A model generated the notes under the pieces. The model had not been told where the DNA came from. It was given only the letters and a program-made list of their open reading frames with translations, and did not search any database. A stretch of DNA of 64,000 nucleotides from an uncultured Pontibacter sp. (GTDB lineage: Bacteria; Bacteroidota; Bacteroidia; Cytophagales; Hymenobacteraceae): NCBI RefSeq assembly GCF_947495565.1, contig NZ_CANLZM010000016.1:1-64000 (forward strand), given 5' to 3'. Shown here piece by piece: positions 1 through 9,426 of the stretch (position 1 is its first letter; the number at the start of each line of letters is the position of its first letter). The translations under genes were made by a program, and so were the position numbers.

Positions 1-2486
1 TCTCCCTTCGTTTCCAAAAGTATTACCCTGCCAGACTTAGTGTAAAGTATAAAATCAGGGTAATGGTTTGATTTAAATCCGTTTACTGCAAAGCCTTTGC
101 CCCGCACCAAATTTCGGTGCCAGAACAGCACATTTGGCAGACTAGCAAATTCCATAATGCTGCTCTGCTCAAAGTTACTCATGCTGCCTTCGCGTTCGTA
201 CAGCGAGCTAGCAACCGGCGCACCCAGTGCACCAGGTACCAAAGTCACAGGAAACTTCCAGCTTGCAGCCGCTGTAATTTTTCCAATCTTTAACTGCTCA
301 TTAAAGCGCTGCTCTGCATAGGCGTCAGCCAGTGAGCGGATCTTCTTCTTTATCTTATCGGTGTAGCTATACTTGCGCGACAGGAAATCCCGGAGCTGTT
401 CGGTTGTCATCCTGGAAAGAATCCGCTCCACGTAAATTTTTACCTCCTGCTCAGCGATTGGGTACATGTTGCCTATGAGCTGCATGATCTGGTGACCAAT
501 GTCTTTTACCTGGCTCTCCTTAGGCTTCGCCAGGATGTACTCGGCTATGGGATCCTTTACCTGTTGCTGCTCAATTTTGGCGAAAGACGGGGTGAAATCA
601 TCCTTCTTGGTCTCATGCAGATCAACCTTGTACATATCCGATGAGATGCTGTCAAACTCTACTTTAGTATCCTCATCGGAAAGCCTAAAACCTTTTAACA
701 GCACCTCCTGATTAAGCAGGGCAGAGCCTGTTTCCATATCGAAAATAGAGCTGGTGGGTACTTCCAGGAAAAACTGCGGTAAGACTATCTGCTGTGCCGT
801 TTCTGCAAAGGCATCCCGCATCTGGTAACGCTGTACTTTTTCACCCATTTCAGAAAAGATGTTGTCAGTGTTCGATTTCTCCTGTTCCTTTATCCGCTGC
901 TCCGTTTCAGCGACCTGCTGCACAGCCATTTGCTCAATCTGTGAAATCACGGTAGAGGAAGCAGTAGAAGGTAAAGGGGTATCAAGGCTATAGCTAATGC
1001 GACCGGTGTCGATCTCGTCCTCATCGGGTGTCTCCGGGTACTCCTCTGGGAAGAATGCCTTGTTCAGCGATTGCTGGGGCGTTTCCTCTGGCTTTGGTGC
1101 CTCTGGAAGTGCATCCTTGTGGCGGTAGTCCTTGCTGCTGAAGCCGGATGCCTGCAGCCCTTTTACAATATTCTGCAGCGTTTCATTAAACTTGGCCGAG
1201 GCTGTGAGCACGTAGGACACGTTCAGCAAGGGGTGGCTGTGCTTCATCACATAGGGCTGGCGCAGCACCCGACCCAATATCTGCTCCACATCCACTGCCG
1301 AGGATTTGTCGGCCAGGGATGCCAGTATGTAGGCAAAGGGGCAGTCCCAGCCTTCTTTCAAAGCGTTTATAGTAATGATGAAGCGCACCGGGCATTTTTC
1401 CGACATCAGATCCACGCCCTTCAGCTCATCTTTATTTGCAGTCTTTATTTTGATCTGCTCCTCCGGAATGCCTAGTTTAAGCAATTGCTGCTTCAGTTTA
1501 TCGAAAGTGGTGTTGTCTTCGCCGGTGCGCGGCTGCGCCTGGAACAGAACAATAGGGCGTATGTAGCGGCCTCCGTTTTTGTGTTGGGCCTTGGCCAGCT
1601 GCTCCAGGTTCTGCTGCAGGTGCAAGGCACTGTTCACCACCTCCGTTTTGTCGTGGTGGTTATACACGATGACCGGCAGCTTTACCATGTGCTCTTTCTT
1701 CAGCTCAATGGCGGGTACTAAACTGATGATGTTGCTGTTCTCCTTTGGCGTGGCGGTAAGGTCCAGCAGGAAAGACGGATTCAGGGCCTGTAGCATATCC
1801 ACGCTCAGGTCGCTTTCGGCATTGTGGCTTTCGTCTACCACTACCACGGGGTTAAGGCTCCGGATCACGTTGATCAGCGCCGTCTCGTCTGTGTTGTCCA
1901 GCAGATGAGAAGTGTCTTTATAGTGTTGTGCGAACTGCGCCAGTTGCCCGTTTTCCTGATATACTTTGCGGTCTTCCTTACGGCGAGCCCGCAGGCTGGC
2001 AAAGCTCATGACGATGATCGTGAGCTGCTCCTGCACCACCGTCGGGTTGAAGTTGGAGCCCTGCAGCAAGTCGTCTTTCCGGTATACCTCTACGCGGTGG
2101 TTGAAGAGCGCGTCCAGCTTTTGGCGATAGGGGTGATCCGGGTCGCTCAGGTTCTTTACCGTTTGGTCCAGCAGGTTGCTCCATGGCACCAGCCATACCA
2201 CCGCTTTGGGCTTCTCCACCGGAAAGGCCCTGAAAATAGTGCTCAGGGCATTGCAGGCAATAAAGGTTTTGCCACCGGCGGTAGGCACCTTAATGCAGAT
2301 GCTGGCCGCCCCCGGCACATTATTCTTGTAGGGGCGCATACCCTCGCCCGTTAGCGGGTTGTAAGGGCCGATCTTGTCCTCCCAATACTTATTGAAGGCC
2401 TCCCCAACCAGCTTGTGCTGTTGGGTGTACTCCAGAAAGGTTTCAAGGTTCTGGACTACCTGCTGCTGATACGCTTTTAACTCCAT
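1..2486 (-). CDS. Type III restriction enzyme Res subunit (3' end beyond window)
   Basis: DEAD/DEAH-box translocase and endonuclease subunit of a type III restriction-modification system; it should cut DNA carrying two unmethylated head-to-head sites, together with the Mod subunit. I read the minus frame from ATG at 2484-2486, which directly follows the rhuM stop codon. The frame shows a Walker A segment (VPTAGGKT), a motif II DESH box (VVVVDESHNAESD), a TATP motif, and helicase motif VI-like sequence (EQILGRVLRQP). Close to the left edge it reads PDFILYTKSGRVILLETKG, which fits the PD-(D/E)xK nuclease domain found at the C-terminus of Res. About 828 codons are visible, and the missing part should be short. 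It is the last gene of mod-rhuM-res. No frame break was seen. Confidence 0.93.
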   Translation of the reverse strand, partial: MELKAYQQQVVQNLETFLEYTQQHKLVGEAFNKYWEDKIGPYNPLTGEGMRPYKNNVPGAASICIKVPTAGGKTFIACNALSTIFRAFPVEKPKAVVWLVPWSNLLDQTVKNLSDPDHPYRQKLDALFNHRVEVYRKDDLLQGSNFNPTVVQEQLTIIVMSFASLRARRKEDRKVYQENGQLAQFAQHYKDTSHLLDNTDETALINVIRSLNPVVVVDESHNAESDLSVDMLQALNPSFLLDLTATPKENSNIISLVPAIELKKEHMVKLPVIVYNHHDKTEVVNSALHLQQNLEQLAKAQHKNGGRYIRPIVLFQAQPRTGEDNTTFDKLKQQLLKLGIPEEQIKIKTANKDELKGVDLMSEKCPVRFIITINALKEGWDCPFAYILASLADKSSAVDVEQILGRVLRQPYVMKHSHPLLNVSYVLTASAKFNETLQNIVKGLQASGFSSKDYRHKDALPEAPKPEETPQQSLNKAFFPEEYPETPDEDEIDTGRISYSLDTPLPSTASSTVISQIEQMAVQQVAETEQRIKEQEKSNTDNIFSEMGEKVQRYQMRDAFAETAQQIVLPQFFLEVPTSSIFDMETGSALLNQEVLLKGFRLSDEDTKVEFDSISSDMYKVDLHETKKDDFTPSFAKIEQQQVKDPIAEYILAKPKESQVKDIGHQIMQLIGNMYPIAEQEVKIYVERILSRMTTEQLRDFLSRKYSYTDKIKKKIRSLADAYAEQRFNEQLKIGKITAAASWKFPVTLVPGALGAPVASSLYEREGSMSNFEQSSIMEFASLPNVLFWHRNLVRGKGFAVNGFKSNHYPDFILYTKSGRVILLETKG

Positions 2487-3533
2487 TTAGGCTCCCCTTC
2501 GTCTGTTAGGTTTTTTAGAACTGGCTTTTAGCTTTTCTACTTCTTTGTCAAAATCGGAAGTGTACTCTCTGTCTTGTACTACCCGAAATTTTTCGTACTC
2601 CCCTTCAGCCAGCTTTTTAGCTACCTCACTTGATACCTTGCCTGCATCCTTCAGTATTTGATAATCATTGAACTGGAGAAATGCATCGAGCTTTACCACC
2701 CAATCCTCCATCGTCATCAGCACCTGCCGTTCTGCCTGTAGCTCGGCAAAGTCCAGGTACATGGTCACGATACGGTTGAGCGACTTCATTTCAGCTTCTG
2801 AAAGGTAGTTTTTTGCGACTAATACGTCCGACTTCAAGATTTTACCACTGGGCGCATTTTTCCAGGTGGTAAGCCCCATGTTGGGTTTCCCGGCACTCAC
2901 TCGGCCTGCCACCAGCTCGGCTGCTGTTTTGCCAGTTATGGCCCAGTGGAGCTTATTTTGTACCGTCTGATAAAACTGCCGTGTTAAAGCGGCTTTGGGG
3001 TCGTAGTCGATGCTGCATTCGGCGTAGATGTCGGTGATTTTCTGGTAGAACCTGCGCTCTGAAGCTCGGATTTCCCGGATACGCTCCAGCAGCTCATCAA
3101 AGTAGTCTTTGCCGAAGTGGTAGCCTTGTTTCAAGCGTTCATCATCAAGCACAAAGCCTTTCACGATAAACTGGCGCAGGGTAGAGGTAGCCCAAATCCG
3201 GAACTGGGTTGCCTGGAAGGAGTTGACACGGTAACCTACCGCAATGATGGCATCCAGGTTATAAAACTCCACCTCCCTGCTTACCTGGCGTGTGCCTTCC
3301 TGCTGAACTATTCGAATTTTTCTAATAGTTGCCGCTTCATCCAGCTCTCCGCTTGTAAAGATCTCTTTCAGGTGGTAGTTTATCGTTGGCACCTCCACGC
3401 CAAAAAGCTCCCCTAACCTTTTTTGGTTCAACCAGAAAGTTTCATCCAGAAAGTATACATCCACCTTTATCTGATGATCGGGGGTAGTATAGAAGATGAT
3501 GTTTGACTCCTGCGGGTTTTGCTCTGCTGCCAT
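2487..3533 (-). CDS. rhuM: RhuM family protein inside the restriction operon
   Basis: 348-residue protein matching the virulence-associated RhuM family (first described in Salmonella pathogenicity island 3). The N-terminal half resembles a DNA-binding Bro-N/KilA-type region: WLNQKRLGELFGVEVPTINY, then VREFYNLDAIIAVGYRVNS-like residues and FRIWATSTLRQFIVKGF. The C-terminal half carries a Fic/Doc-like helical region and a Lys/Arg-rich tail. Its biochemical role is not established. It lies three bases after mod and its stop abuts the res start, so the three genes are almost certainly translated together. RhuM proteins are often found in restriction and defence loci; a regulatory or accessory defence role is inference. 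Confidence 0.85.
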   Translation of the reverse strand: MAAEQNPQESNIIFYTTPDHQIKVDVYFLDETFWLNQKRLGELFGVEVPTINYHLKEIFTSGELDEAATIRKIRIVQQEGTRQVSREVEFYNLDAIIAVGYRVNSFQATQFRIWATSTLRQFIVKGFVLDDERLKQGYHFGKDYFDELLERIREIRASERRFYQKITDIYAECSIDYDPKAALTRQFYQTVQNKLHWAITGKTAAELVAGRVSAGKPNMGLTTWKNAPSGKILKSDVLVAKNYLSEAEMKSLNRIVTMYLDFAELQAERQVLMTMEDWVVKLDAFLQFNDYQILKDAGKVSSEVAKKLAEGEYEKFRVVQDREYTSDFDKEVEKLKASSKKPNRRRGA

Positions 3534-3536
3534 ATC

Positions 3537-5129
3537 TTAAAATCTTGAAATGTCTCTTGGGATCTTTTTGAAAACGATGTTATACTTCTGCAGTAGCTCT
3601 TTGGGCAGCAGGCAGTTATCGGCATAAATCACGTACTGCTCTGCCTTATGGGTGACGGTGGCCAGGAAGTCATAATCCAGGTTGGTGATCTGGTTTGGCT
3701 CGTACACAAAGTAATAGGCGGTGCTGTGCAGGCGGCCCAAAAAGTGTGCATCGGAGACGGTTACAGAAGCAAGGTAGGGGCTGCGGGTTTCGGAATACCA
3801 GATGTACTGCCGAATGCGCTCCAGCCCAACTGCCTCATTCAGATTGTTCTCCTTATCAAACAAGCACGGGCCTAGTGTATAATAGGTAAAGTCACCACCT
3901 GTGCCTGCTACTGCTTTACTGCCTTCGCCATACCCCTGCATTACACGCTTTACGCGCTCTGCAGTTATACTTTCGGCATAGTCTTCCATCTCAATAAGTA
4001 TAAATTTGCGATTACCGCCGTCTTCCTTATTAAGGTTTAACACAGCATGAGCTGTGGTGCCGGAGCCCGCGAAGCTGTCTAGGATGATAGAGTCTTTGTC
4101 GGTAGCAAGCCTTAGAATTCGTTCTATTAACAGGCTTGGCTTAGGGGTATCAAATGAAGCTGACTCAGGAAAGAGAAGATTAATTTCATTCTTTGAAGTT
4201 CTGTTGCTTCCTACCTCGTCTTTCTTCCATAAAGTACGCGGTACAAGGTCTGAAACTTCAGACAGGTAACGCTTTATACTTGGTCTAGCGCTTCCGTTTG
4301 GTCCCCACCATATCCTACCGTCATTGTCTAAATCGCGCAACTTCTCTTCCGAGATACGCCAGAACCTTCCCTGCGGAGGAGAAAAAGATCTGCCTGTCGG
4401 ACCTTCAACTGTATACAAGCCCTTCGAGTAAGGTTTGTTAGCATACGGGTCACCGGGCAGCCAAGGGCCCCTAGGGTCTTTGTCTGGGTTAGAATAAATG
4501 GAGTTAGAAGCTTCATTCCTTGGAAGTCTGTTAGGTACCCAATCAGTGTTCTTAGAATAAACCATGATATAATCATGGTCAGTAGAGAACTGCCGAGCTG
4601 AGTTGCGGGGAGAATCCGCTTTCTCCCATATGATGTTAGTAACGAAATTGCCAACGCCAAACACTTCGTCCACTAGAGGCCTTAGAAAACCTTGTGCATT
4701 ATCATCAATTGAGATGAAAATGGCACCATCACTAGCCAGCAACTTGTGCAGCAGCTTCAGGCGTGGGTACATCATGCAGAGCCATTTATCATGGCGGGTC
4801 AAGTCCTCGCCTTCTTTGCCTACCACCTGCTGCAGCCACCGCTGCATCTTAGGGTCGTTAACGTTGTCGTTGTACACCCAGCTTTCGTTGCCGGTATTGT
4901 AAGGAGGATCAATGTAAATGCACTTTACCTTGCCTTCGTACTCCGGCAGTAGCGCCTTTAACGCCTCCAGGTTGTCACCGTGTATGATCTTATTTCCGGC
5001 TGCGGAGGATTGTCCATCTGCAGTATTCTGTTCAGTTGTGAAAGTATAAGTAGGCTCCAGTACTCTGAAAGGCACGTCGCGGTGGTGGTTTACTACTTTT
5101 TCTTTTCCAATCCAGTGGAGCGTAGGCAT
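3537..5129 (-). CDS. mod: Type III restriction system DNA methyltransferase Mod
   Basis: Site-specific DNA-methyltransferase (adenine-N6 type, beta-class order) that modifies the recognition site and supplies specificity to Res. The catalytic DPPY box (IYIDPPYNTGNE) is at residues 74-77. The SAM-binding FAGSGTTAH motif lies near residue 352, which gives the beta-group arrangement. The variable region between them would hold the target-recognition domain. At 530 residues the length is within the range of type III Mod proteins. No simple-sequence repeat suggesting phase variation was seen. It is the first gene of the mod-rhuM-res operon. A weak -7-like TATATTTA lies upstream on the minus strand, within the 280-bp divergent spacer shared with the toxin-antitoxin pair. 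Confidence 0.94.
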   Translation of the reverse strand: MPTLHWIGKEKVVNHHRDVPFRVLEPTYTFTTEQNTADGQSSAAGNKIIHGDNLEALKALLPEYEGKVKCIYIDPPYNTGNESWVYNDNVNDPKMQRWLQQVVGKEGEDLTRHDKWLCMMYPRLKLLHKLLASDGAIFISIDDNAQGFLRPLVDEVFGVGNFVTNIIWEKADSPRNSARQFSTDHDYIMVYSKNTDWVPNRLPRNEASNSIYSNPDKDPRGPWLPGDPYANKPYSKGLYTVEGPTGRSFSPPQGRFWRISEEKLRDLDNDGRIWWGPNGSARPSIKRYLSEVSDLVPRTLWKKDEVGSNRTSKNEINLLFPESASFDTPKPSLLIERILRLATDKDSIILDSFAGSGTTAHAVLNLNKEDGGNRKFILIEMEDYAESITAERVKRVMQGYGEGSKAVAGTGGDFTYYTLGPCLFDKENNLNEAVGLERIRQYIWYSETRSPYLASVTVSDAHFLGRLHSTAYYFVYEPNQITNLDYDFLATVTHKAEQYVIYADNCLLPKELLQKYNIVFKKIPRDISRF

Positions 5130-5409
5130 CGGGTAAGGGTGGTTTCTGTGGTATATAAAGATGTAAATATAGCAAGGATTTAGGAGATAAGGTGTGTCGT
5201 GATATGCCCTGAAAGTTGCCGTAGTGTAATGTTCTTATGTATAACACATTAGCAAAATTCTCAGCCCCGCAAGCCGTTGTTCCCGCAATCGTACTATAGA
5301 GCAGCCCTCGCTCCTGCCAAAATATTGCTTAACCCTGAGTTAGGCATGAACGTTGATGTATTTATTGAGAGGAGTGTTAAAATACACTTTAAACTTGTAT
5401 CTTTAGGTT

Positions 5410-5658
5410 ATGAAAAGCAGATTGAAAGCAGCTAAAAAGAGTGCAGCCGAGAAGGAAACAGCTTACGTTACAAAGCGTGTTTTGGTGCGGGCTGCCAGTC
5501 CTGCAGTAAAGAGAGCGTCCAGAAGGGCTATGGAGGTTGCAGGCTACGTAGTGAAGGCAGAAAACGGGTGGGTAGTGCGCGTGGACCAGGATGGCACTAA
5601 AAGCAGAATCACCAAAATCAGAAATATAACGCGCCCAAGTCAAATTGCCCTCGACTAA
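5410..5658 (+). CDS. Small basic protein, possible antitoxin of the zeta-like toxin
   Basis: 82-residue, Lys/Arg/Ala-rich protein with a C-terminal segment reading ENGWVVRVDQDGTKSRI. I do not recognise a named family. Its reading frame overlaps the start of the zeta-like kinase gene by 14 bases, which implies coupled translation and fits a small antitoxin placed before its toxin. A -7-like TATCTTTA (one mismatch to TAnnTTTG) lies at 5398-5405, so close to the ATG that the mRNA could be nearly leaderless. The antitoxin role is inferred only from context. It could instead be a nucleoid-type basic protein. Confidence 0.6.
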   Translation: MKSRLKAAKKSAAEKETAYVTKRVLVRAASPAVKRASRRAMEVAGYVVKAENGWVVRVDQDGTKSRITKIRNITRPSQIALD

Positions 5659-6436
5659 CTCAAACCTCAGGTTGAGAGTGTTTGCCGGCCCCAATGGCTC
5701 CGGCAAAAGCACGATTATCAACGCCGTAAGAGCCTATAAAGTCAGCCAGATTCCGGTTGACTTTGGCATTTATATAAATGCCGATGACATTGCCAAAGCA
5801 TTACGGGAGCACCGCTTCTCCTTTGACCAATACCGTGTCGAGGTCGCCAATGACGAGTTTGTCCAGATAGCGGTATCATCTGGCCTTATCCACGAGAGGT
5901 TCGATCAGTCCCAGTTTGAAGGCTGTTACAGGCTTGTCAACAATAAAATTGAGCTTGTTGTACCCGAAACCAACGAGCGGCTGGCACAGATTATCGCTGA
6001 CTTCCTGAGGAAAAAGCTGTTGCTGGAGAAGAAGAAATTTTCCTTTGAAACCGTGTTTTCTCACCCCTCTAAGCTTGACATTATGCGGGAGGCAGCCGCG
6101 GCAGGCTATAAAGTTTATCTGTACTTTGTATCCACCGAATCGCCCGAAATCAATAAATATAGGGTGCAGGTAAGAACCCGGCAGGGAGGTCATGATGTGC
6201 CTGAAGATAAAATAGAGCAAAGATATTTTCGCTCGCTTGACCTGCTGTTCGAGGCTGCCCAATTGGCCTATCAGGCCTACTTTTTCGATAACTCCAGAGA
6301 TGGTGAGGGCTTTCAGCTCTTCGCGCACTTTAAGAAGAATGCAAGAGGAGAAAAGGACTGGGATGAACTCGACCCTGATACCGTTCCAAGCTGGTTCATA
6401 GAATACTATTCAAACAAGGTTTCAGAAAGCCGGTAA
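5645..6436 (+). CDS. Zeta-toxin-like AAA/P-loop kinase
   Basis: 263-residue P-loop protein with Walker A (FAGPNGSGKST) near residue 14, followed by INADDIAKAL, a layout typical of the zeta toxin / chloramphenicol phosphotransferase-like kinase group. Characterised zeta toxins phosphorylate UDP-N-acetylglucosamine and block cell-wall synthesis. The ENKFSFETVFSHPSK-like segment (FSFETVFSHPSK) and YLYFVSTESPEINKYRVQVR also match this family. The likely start is TTG at 5645, overlapping the upstream small gene; no nearby ATG gives a complete P-loop domain. With that gene it probably forms a toxin-antitoxin module next to the restriction operon. The substrate is not shown by the sequence. Confidence 0.82.
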   Translation: MPSTNSNLRLRVFAGPNGSGKSTIINAVRAYKVSQIPVDFGIYINADDIAKALREHRFSFDQYRVEVANDEFVQIAVSSGLIHERFDQSQFEGCYRLVNNKIELVVPETNERLAQIIADFLRKKLLLEKKKFSFETVFSHPSKLDIMREAAAAGYKVYLYFVSTESPEINKYRVQVRTRQGGHDVPEDKIEQRYFRSLDLLFEAAQLAYQAYFFDNSRDGEGFQLFAHFKKNARGEKDWDELDPDTVPSWFIEYYSNKVSESR

Positions 6437-7126
6437 TCAAATACTTATTCAGGCGAGGAAGTCTTGGGAATCAATCAGCATCGTAAAAGCAGTACTATTT
6501 AAACCGTTTCCGAACCAGCAGTATACTGCCTCAACAGCTATGGTTGTTGAAGGCTTTTTCCGATGAAGACTCACCCATAGCTATAGACCAAAATTCGTCG
6601 CCTGCTCCCCGAACGAGCCAAGGGCATCATGGCGGGCTTCACTTTATTTTTATAGTGCTGCAGTTCGGTACGCGGGGATTCAGAAAAACCCTTCACTGCA
6701 TACTTCGCTCCGCAATACGCCTACTGCATGGGAATACCTTTGTAGGCCAGCGCAGCGCCTCCCAACACAATATTACCCTGGTCGCCAGCTCATAAAAGGC
6801 ACCTGTTTCCAAGCCTCGTGCATAAAATATATAAAAATTGTGCACAAATATGCAAAACCCATATGCATAAAGCTTTGTAAAACAGGAGCAAAGCACGTAA
6901 CGCACAGACTATGTGCCAATAAATAACTAAAGCTGCTCCTGTTTTAGGATGCTGCCACAGCAGTATTAGTTATTCATTGGGTAGCATAGCGGCAACTGCT
7001 TAGCTAAAGGCTTATACCCATAACCCTTTCTTCACCCTTGCTTATACTAAGGATAAGCAGTGCTGCTTCCTTTGCGACAGCTCTACCTTTAGCTATCAGA
7101 CTTTCAATGAATTAAAAGACACTGGA
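6437..7126. other. Intergenic stretch with one long inverted repeat
   Basis: No convincing coding sequence in 690 bases; the short ORFs here lack recognisable domains. A 13-bp inverted repeat (TAAAACAGGAGCA at 6878-6890 and TGCTCCTGTTTTA at 6934-6946) encloses a 43-base loop. Upstream of the next ORF there is TACCTTTA near 7084, one mismatch from the Bacteroidota -7 element. Confidence 0.5.
6878..6946. repeat. 13-bp inverted repeat
   Basis: Perfect arms TAAAACAGGAGCA (6878-6890) and TGCTCCTGTTTTA (6934-6946), spaced by 43 bases. There is no T-tract after either arm and no flanking direct repeat, so neither a terminator nor a small transposable element is clearly supported. Confidence 0.5.
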
Positions 7127-7471
7127 ATGTTGGGTCAAGAACAGGATAAAAATCAAGGCAACGGCAAGCATCAGGATGGCATGGGCATGCGCGGCGTAAC
7201 CAGGCCTATGGCTGAGAAACAGATTCGGGAGCATAACAAAAAGATGCACAGCGACGAAGGGCAAAAGCGTAAGCAGCAGGACGAGCAGGAATCGCACAAA
7301 AGAAGTGACTACAGGCATGAAAGTCATCGGGATGGAGGTAAAAAGAAAAGAGACATGAACATGTCGGATGATATGCGTAAGCAAATGCTGCACATGCACC
7401 ACATGCTTAAGTGTAACAGGGGCGATACTGGGTTTGGCAGTGACTGCTTTGGCTTTACCATTAAGGGCTAA
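7127..7471 (+). CDS. Met/His/Lys-rich hydrophilic ORF, possibly frameshifted
   Basis: 114-codon ORF, very hydrophilic, with Asp/Gln/Lys/His repeats and a MHMHHM-type cluster (MLHMHHML) near residue 90. No family is recognised. After that cluster this frame turns into an unremarkable Cys/Gly tail. Another plus frame from about 7400 reads a hydrophobic stretch (GAILGLAVTALALPLRA) followed by TEIYAGRDDHIK and a stop near 7510. That suggests a lost membrane or signal segment through a frameshift. The opposite strand also has an open frame, but its composition is the expected hydrophobic mirror of this one. It may be a metal-related remnant; coding status is uncertain. Confidence 0.35.
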   Translation: MLGQEQDKNQGNGKHQDGMGMRGVTRPMAEKQIREHNKKMHSDEGQKRKQQDEQESHKRSDYRHESHRDGGKKKRDMNMSDDMRKQMLHMHHMLKCNRGDTGFGSDCFGFTIKG

Positions 7472-7635
7472 AACAGAAATTTATGCCGGACGGGATGATC
7501 ACATCAAGTAAGGTACTATGGGTTGGCAGGTTAGAGATACTGCCAGATAAGGATATAAGCGCACAGGTGCGGAGTGGGCTTTTATTTAGATTAACCTGAT
7601 TTAAATTGATTGTTTAACTACTAACATGAAAACAA

Positions 7636-8580
7636 ATGTTTTATCACGTAAAAGAGTTACAGTTTAACGCGCGCGTCTCTAAGCCAGACCCGGCTTTTGC
7701 CAGTATGCTCCTGGAGCAGTTTGGGGGCCCTAATGGCGAGTTGGCGGCAGCCATGCAGTATTTCACACAGGCCTTCGCCATGCGCCAGCCCCATCCAGAC
7801 AAGTATGACATGCTGATGGACATCGCCACTGAGGAGTTCAGCCACCTGGAGATTGTGGGGGCCACTATTCAGATGCTTCTGGGACCCATAAACGGGGAGC
7901 TAAAAGATGCTGCTGCAAAGGCGGAGATCATGCAGCTGCTGGACGGCAAAGATAAGAAGGAGAACTTCATCCACAACGCCATGATGAACCCCCAGTTCCT
8001 GGTGTTGAGCGGCGGCGGACCCACCGTAACCAACAGTCAGGGTGTGCCGTGGTCGGGTACCTACGTGAACGCAAACGGCGACCCAACCGTGGACCTGCGC
8101 TCCAACATTGCGGCTGAGTCCAGGGCTAAGATCGTATATGAGTACCTGATGCAGTTCACCGATGATCCCTATGTAAAGGAAACGCTAAATTTCCTGATGA
8201 CCCGCGAGGTTGCCCACCACCAGATGTTTGAGGCAGCCTTAAGCACCATACAGCCTAACTTCCCGCCGGGGGTGCTGCAGGGAGACCCGCGCTACAGCAA
8301 CAGCTACTTTAACCTCTCCAACGGTGCCGATGCCAAGGGACCCTGGAACGAAGGCAAGAGCCCGGGCTTAGGTGAGACCTGGCAGTACGTACAGGAGCCG
8401 TTTAAACATATTGTGGATAGTAACGGTATGATCGACCACGGGCCGCGCGGCACAGACCGCACCATGGAGAGCGTAGAGAAGAAAGACAAAGAGATGAGCA
8501 AAGAGCGTAGCCAACAGGTTAAAAAAGCCGTACCAAGCGGTGAGAACCATTGGTGTGAATACCCGCAGAACTGCCTGTAG
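7636..8580 (+). CDS. Manganese catalase family protein
   Basis: 314-residue dimanganese (non-haem) catalase; it should disproportionate hydrogen peroxide to water and oxygen in the cytoplasm. The start MFYHVKELQFNARV is typical of the family. Likely metal ligands sit in GELAAAMQYFTQAF (Glu about 35), TEEFSHLEIVG (Glu about 66, His about 69), and later EYLMQFTDDPYVK and TREVAHHQMFE (Glu about 178, His about 181). Length is normal for the family. It is followed 21 bases later by a DsbA-like gene on the same strand, which suggests a joint stress function. No regulatory site was identified upstream. Confidence 0.95.
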   Translation: MFYHVKELQFNARVSKPDPAFASMLLEQFGGPNGELAAAMQYFTQAFAMRQPHPDKYDMLMDIATEEFSHLEIVGATIQMLLGPINGELKDAAAKAEIMQLLDGKDKKENFIHNAMMNPQFLVLSGGGPTVTNSQGVPWSGTYVNANGDPTVDLRSNIAAESRAKIVYEYLMQFTDDPYVKETLNFLMTREVAHHQMFEAALSTIQPNFPPGVLQGDPRYSNSYFNLSNGADAKGPWNEGKSPGLGETWQYVQEPFKHIVDSNGMIDHGPRGTDRTMESVEKKDKEMSKERSQQVKKAVPSGENHWCEYPQNCL

Positions 8581-8601
8581 GCAGGGGTTACATTTGATAG
8601 A

Positions 8602-9426
8602 ATGACAGAAATCAAGAACAATCCAAAAAATAAAAAAGAAGCGGGGTCGGTGGAGATAGAGTTCTACACCGACCCTCTTTGTTGCTGGAGCTGGGCCATG
8701 GAGCCGCAGTGGCGACGGCTGCGCTTTGCGTATCAAGGCAAAGTAAAGTGGCGCTATCGAATGGGGGGGCTTATACCTAATTGGGATAGCTTCAGCGACC
8801 CCATGAACGCCGTAAGCCGCCCACTGCAAATGGGGCCTTTATGGCTGGAGGCGAAGTATAAATCCGGGATGCCGATAAGAGAGCGCGTGTGGTACGAAAA
8901 TCCGCCAAAGTCCTCTTACCCTGCCTGTATCGCTGTGAAAGCGGCGGAGATGCAGTCGCCGGTGGCGGCGGAAGCGTACCTGCGCAAGTTGCGGGAGGCG
9001 ATCATGCTGCACGGGAAAGACATAGCTGACTGGGAAGTGCTGCAACAGGTGGGGGAAGAGCTTCACAAAGAAAACCAGGCATTGGTAGACGTGGACAGGC
9101 TTCAGCGGGATATGGGCAGCAAAGCTGCCAGAGAAGCTTTTGAGGAGGATCTGCAACAGGTGCGGCTGCATGGCATCAGCCGGTTTCCGGCGCTTACCAT
9201 GAAACGGGAGGGAGAAGGGCAGGGCGTAATCATAATCGGTTACCGGCCATACGAGGCACTGGAGGAGGCTTTGCATCAGGTGGCGCCAGAACTGCAGCCT
9301 ATACCACATACCACTGATGAGACAGAATACAGAAGGTACTGGGGCAGCATGACGGAGCGTGAGTTAGAGGAAGTTCTTAGGATGCAAGGCCCTGCTTCTC
9401 CAAAGCCTGCAAAAGAGACAACCTGA
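8602..9426 (+). CDS. DsbA family thioredoxin-fold protein (SpxH/YjbH-like)
   Basis: 274-residue thioredoxin-fold protein. The N-terminal strand is followed by DPLCCWSWAMEP, which aligns with the DPxCxWCWG active-site region of the DsbA-like PF13743 / SpxH group. Here the active site reads C-C-W-S rather than a clear CxxC, so a redox role is uncertain. The family includes ClpXP adaptors in Firmicutes and predicted oxidoreductases elsewhere. There is no signal peptide, so the protein is probably cytoplasmic. It lies directly after the manganese catalase and may be cotranscribed with it, which points to oxidative stress. Start at ATG 8602. Confidence 0.8.
   Translation: MTEIKNNPKNKKEAGSVEIEFYTDPLCCWSWAMEPQWRRLRFAYQGKVKWRYRMGGLIPNWDSFSDPMNAVSRPLQMGPLWLEAKYKSGMPIRERVWYENPPKSSYPACIAVKAAEMQSPVAAEAYLRKLREAIMLHGKDIADWEVLQQVGEELHKENQALVDVDRLQRDMGSKAAREAFEEDLQQVRLHGISRFPALTMKREGEGQGVIIIGYRPYEALEEALHQVAPELQPIPHTTDETEYRRYWGSMTERELEEVLRMQGPASPKPAKETT

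Noticed and set aside
7112..7402. 96-codon minus-strand ORF with hydrophobic stretches
   Set aside because: Reverse complement of the hydrophilic plus ORF; hydrophobicity is expected from that and no start signal is seen.
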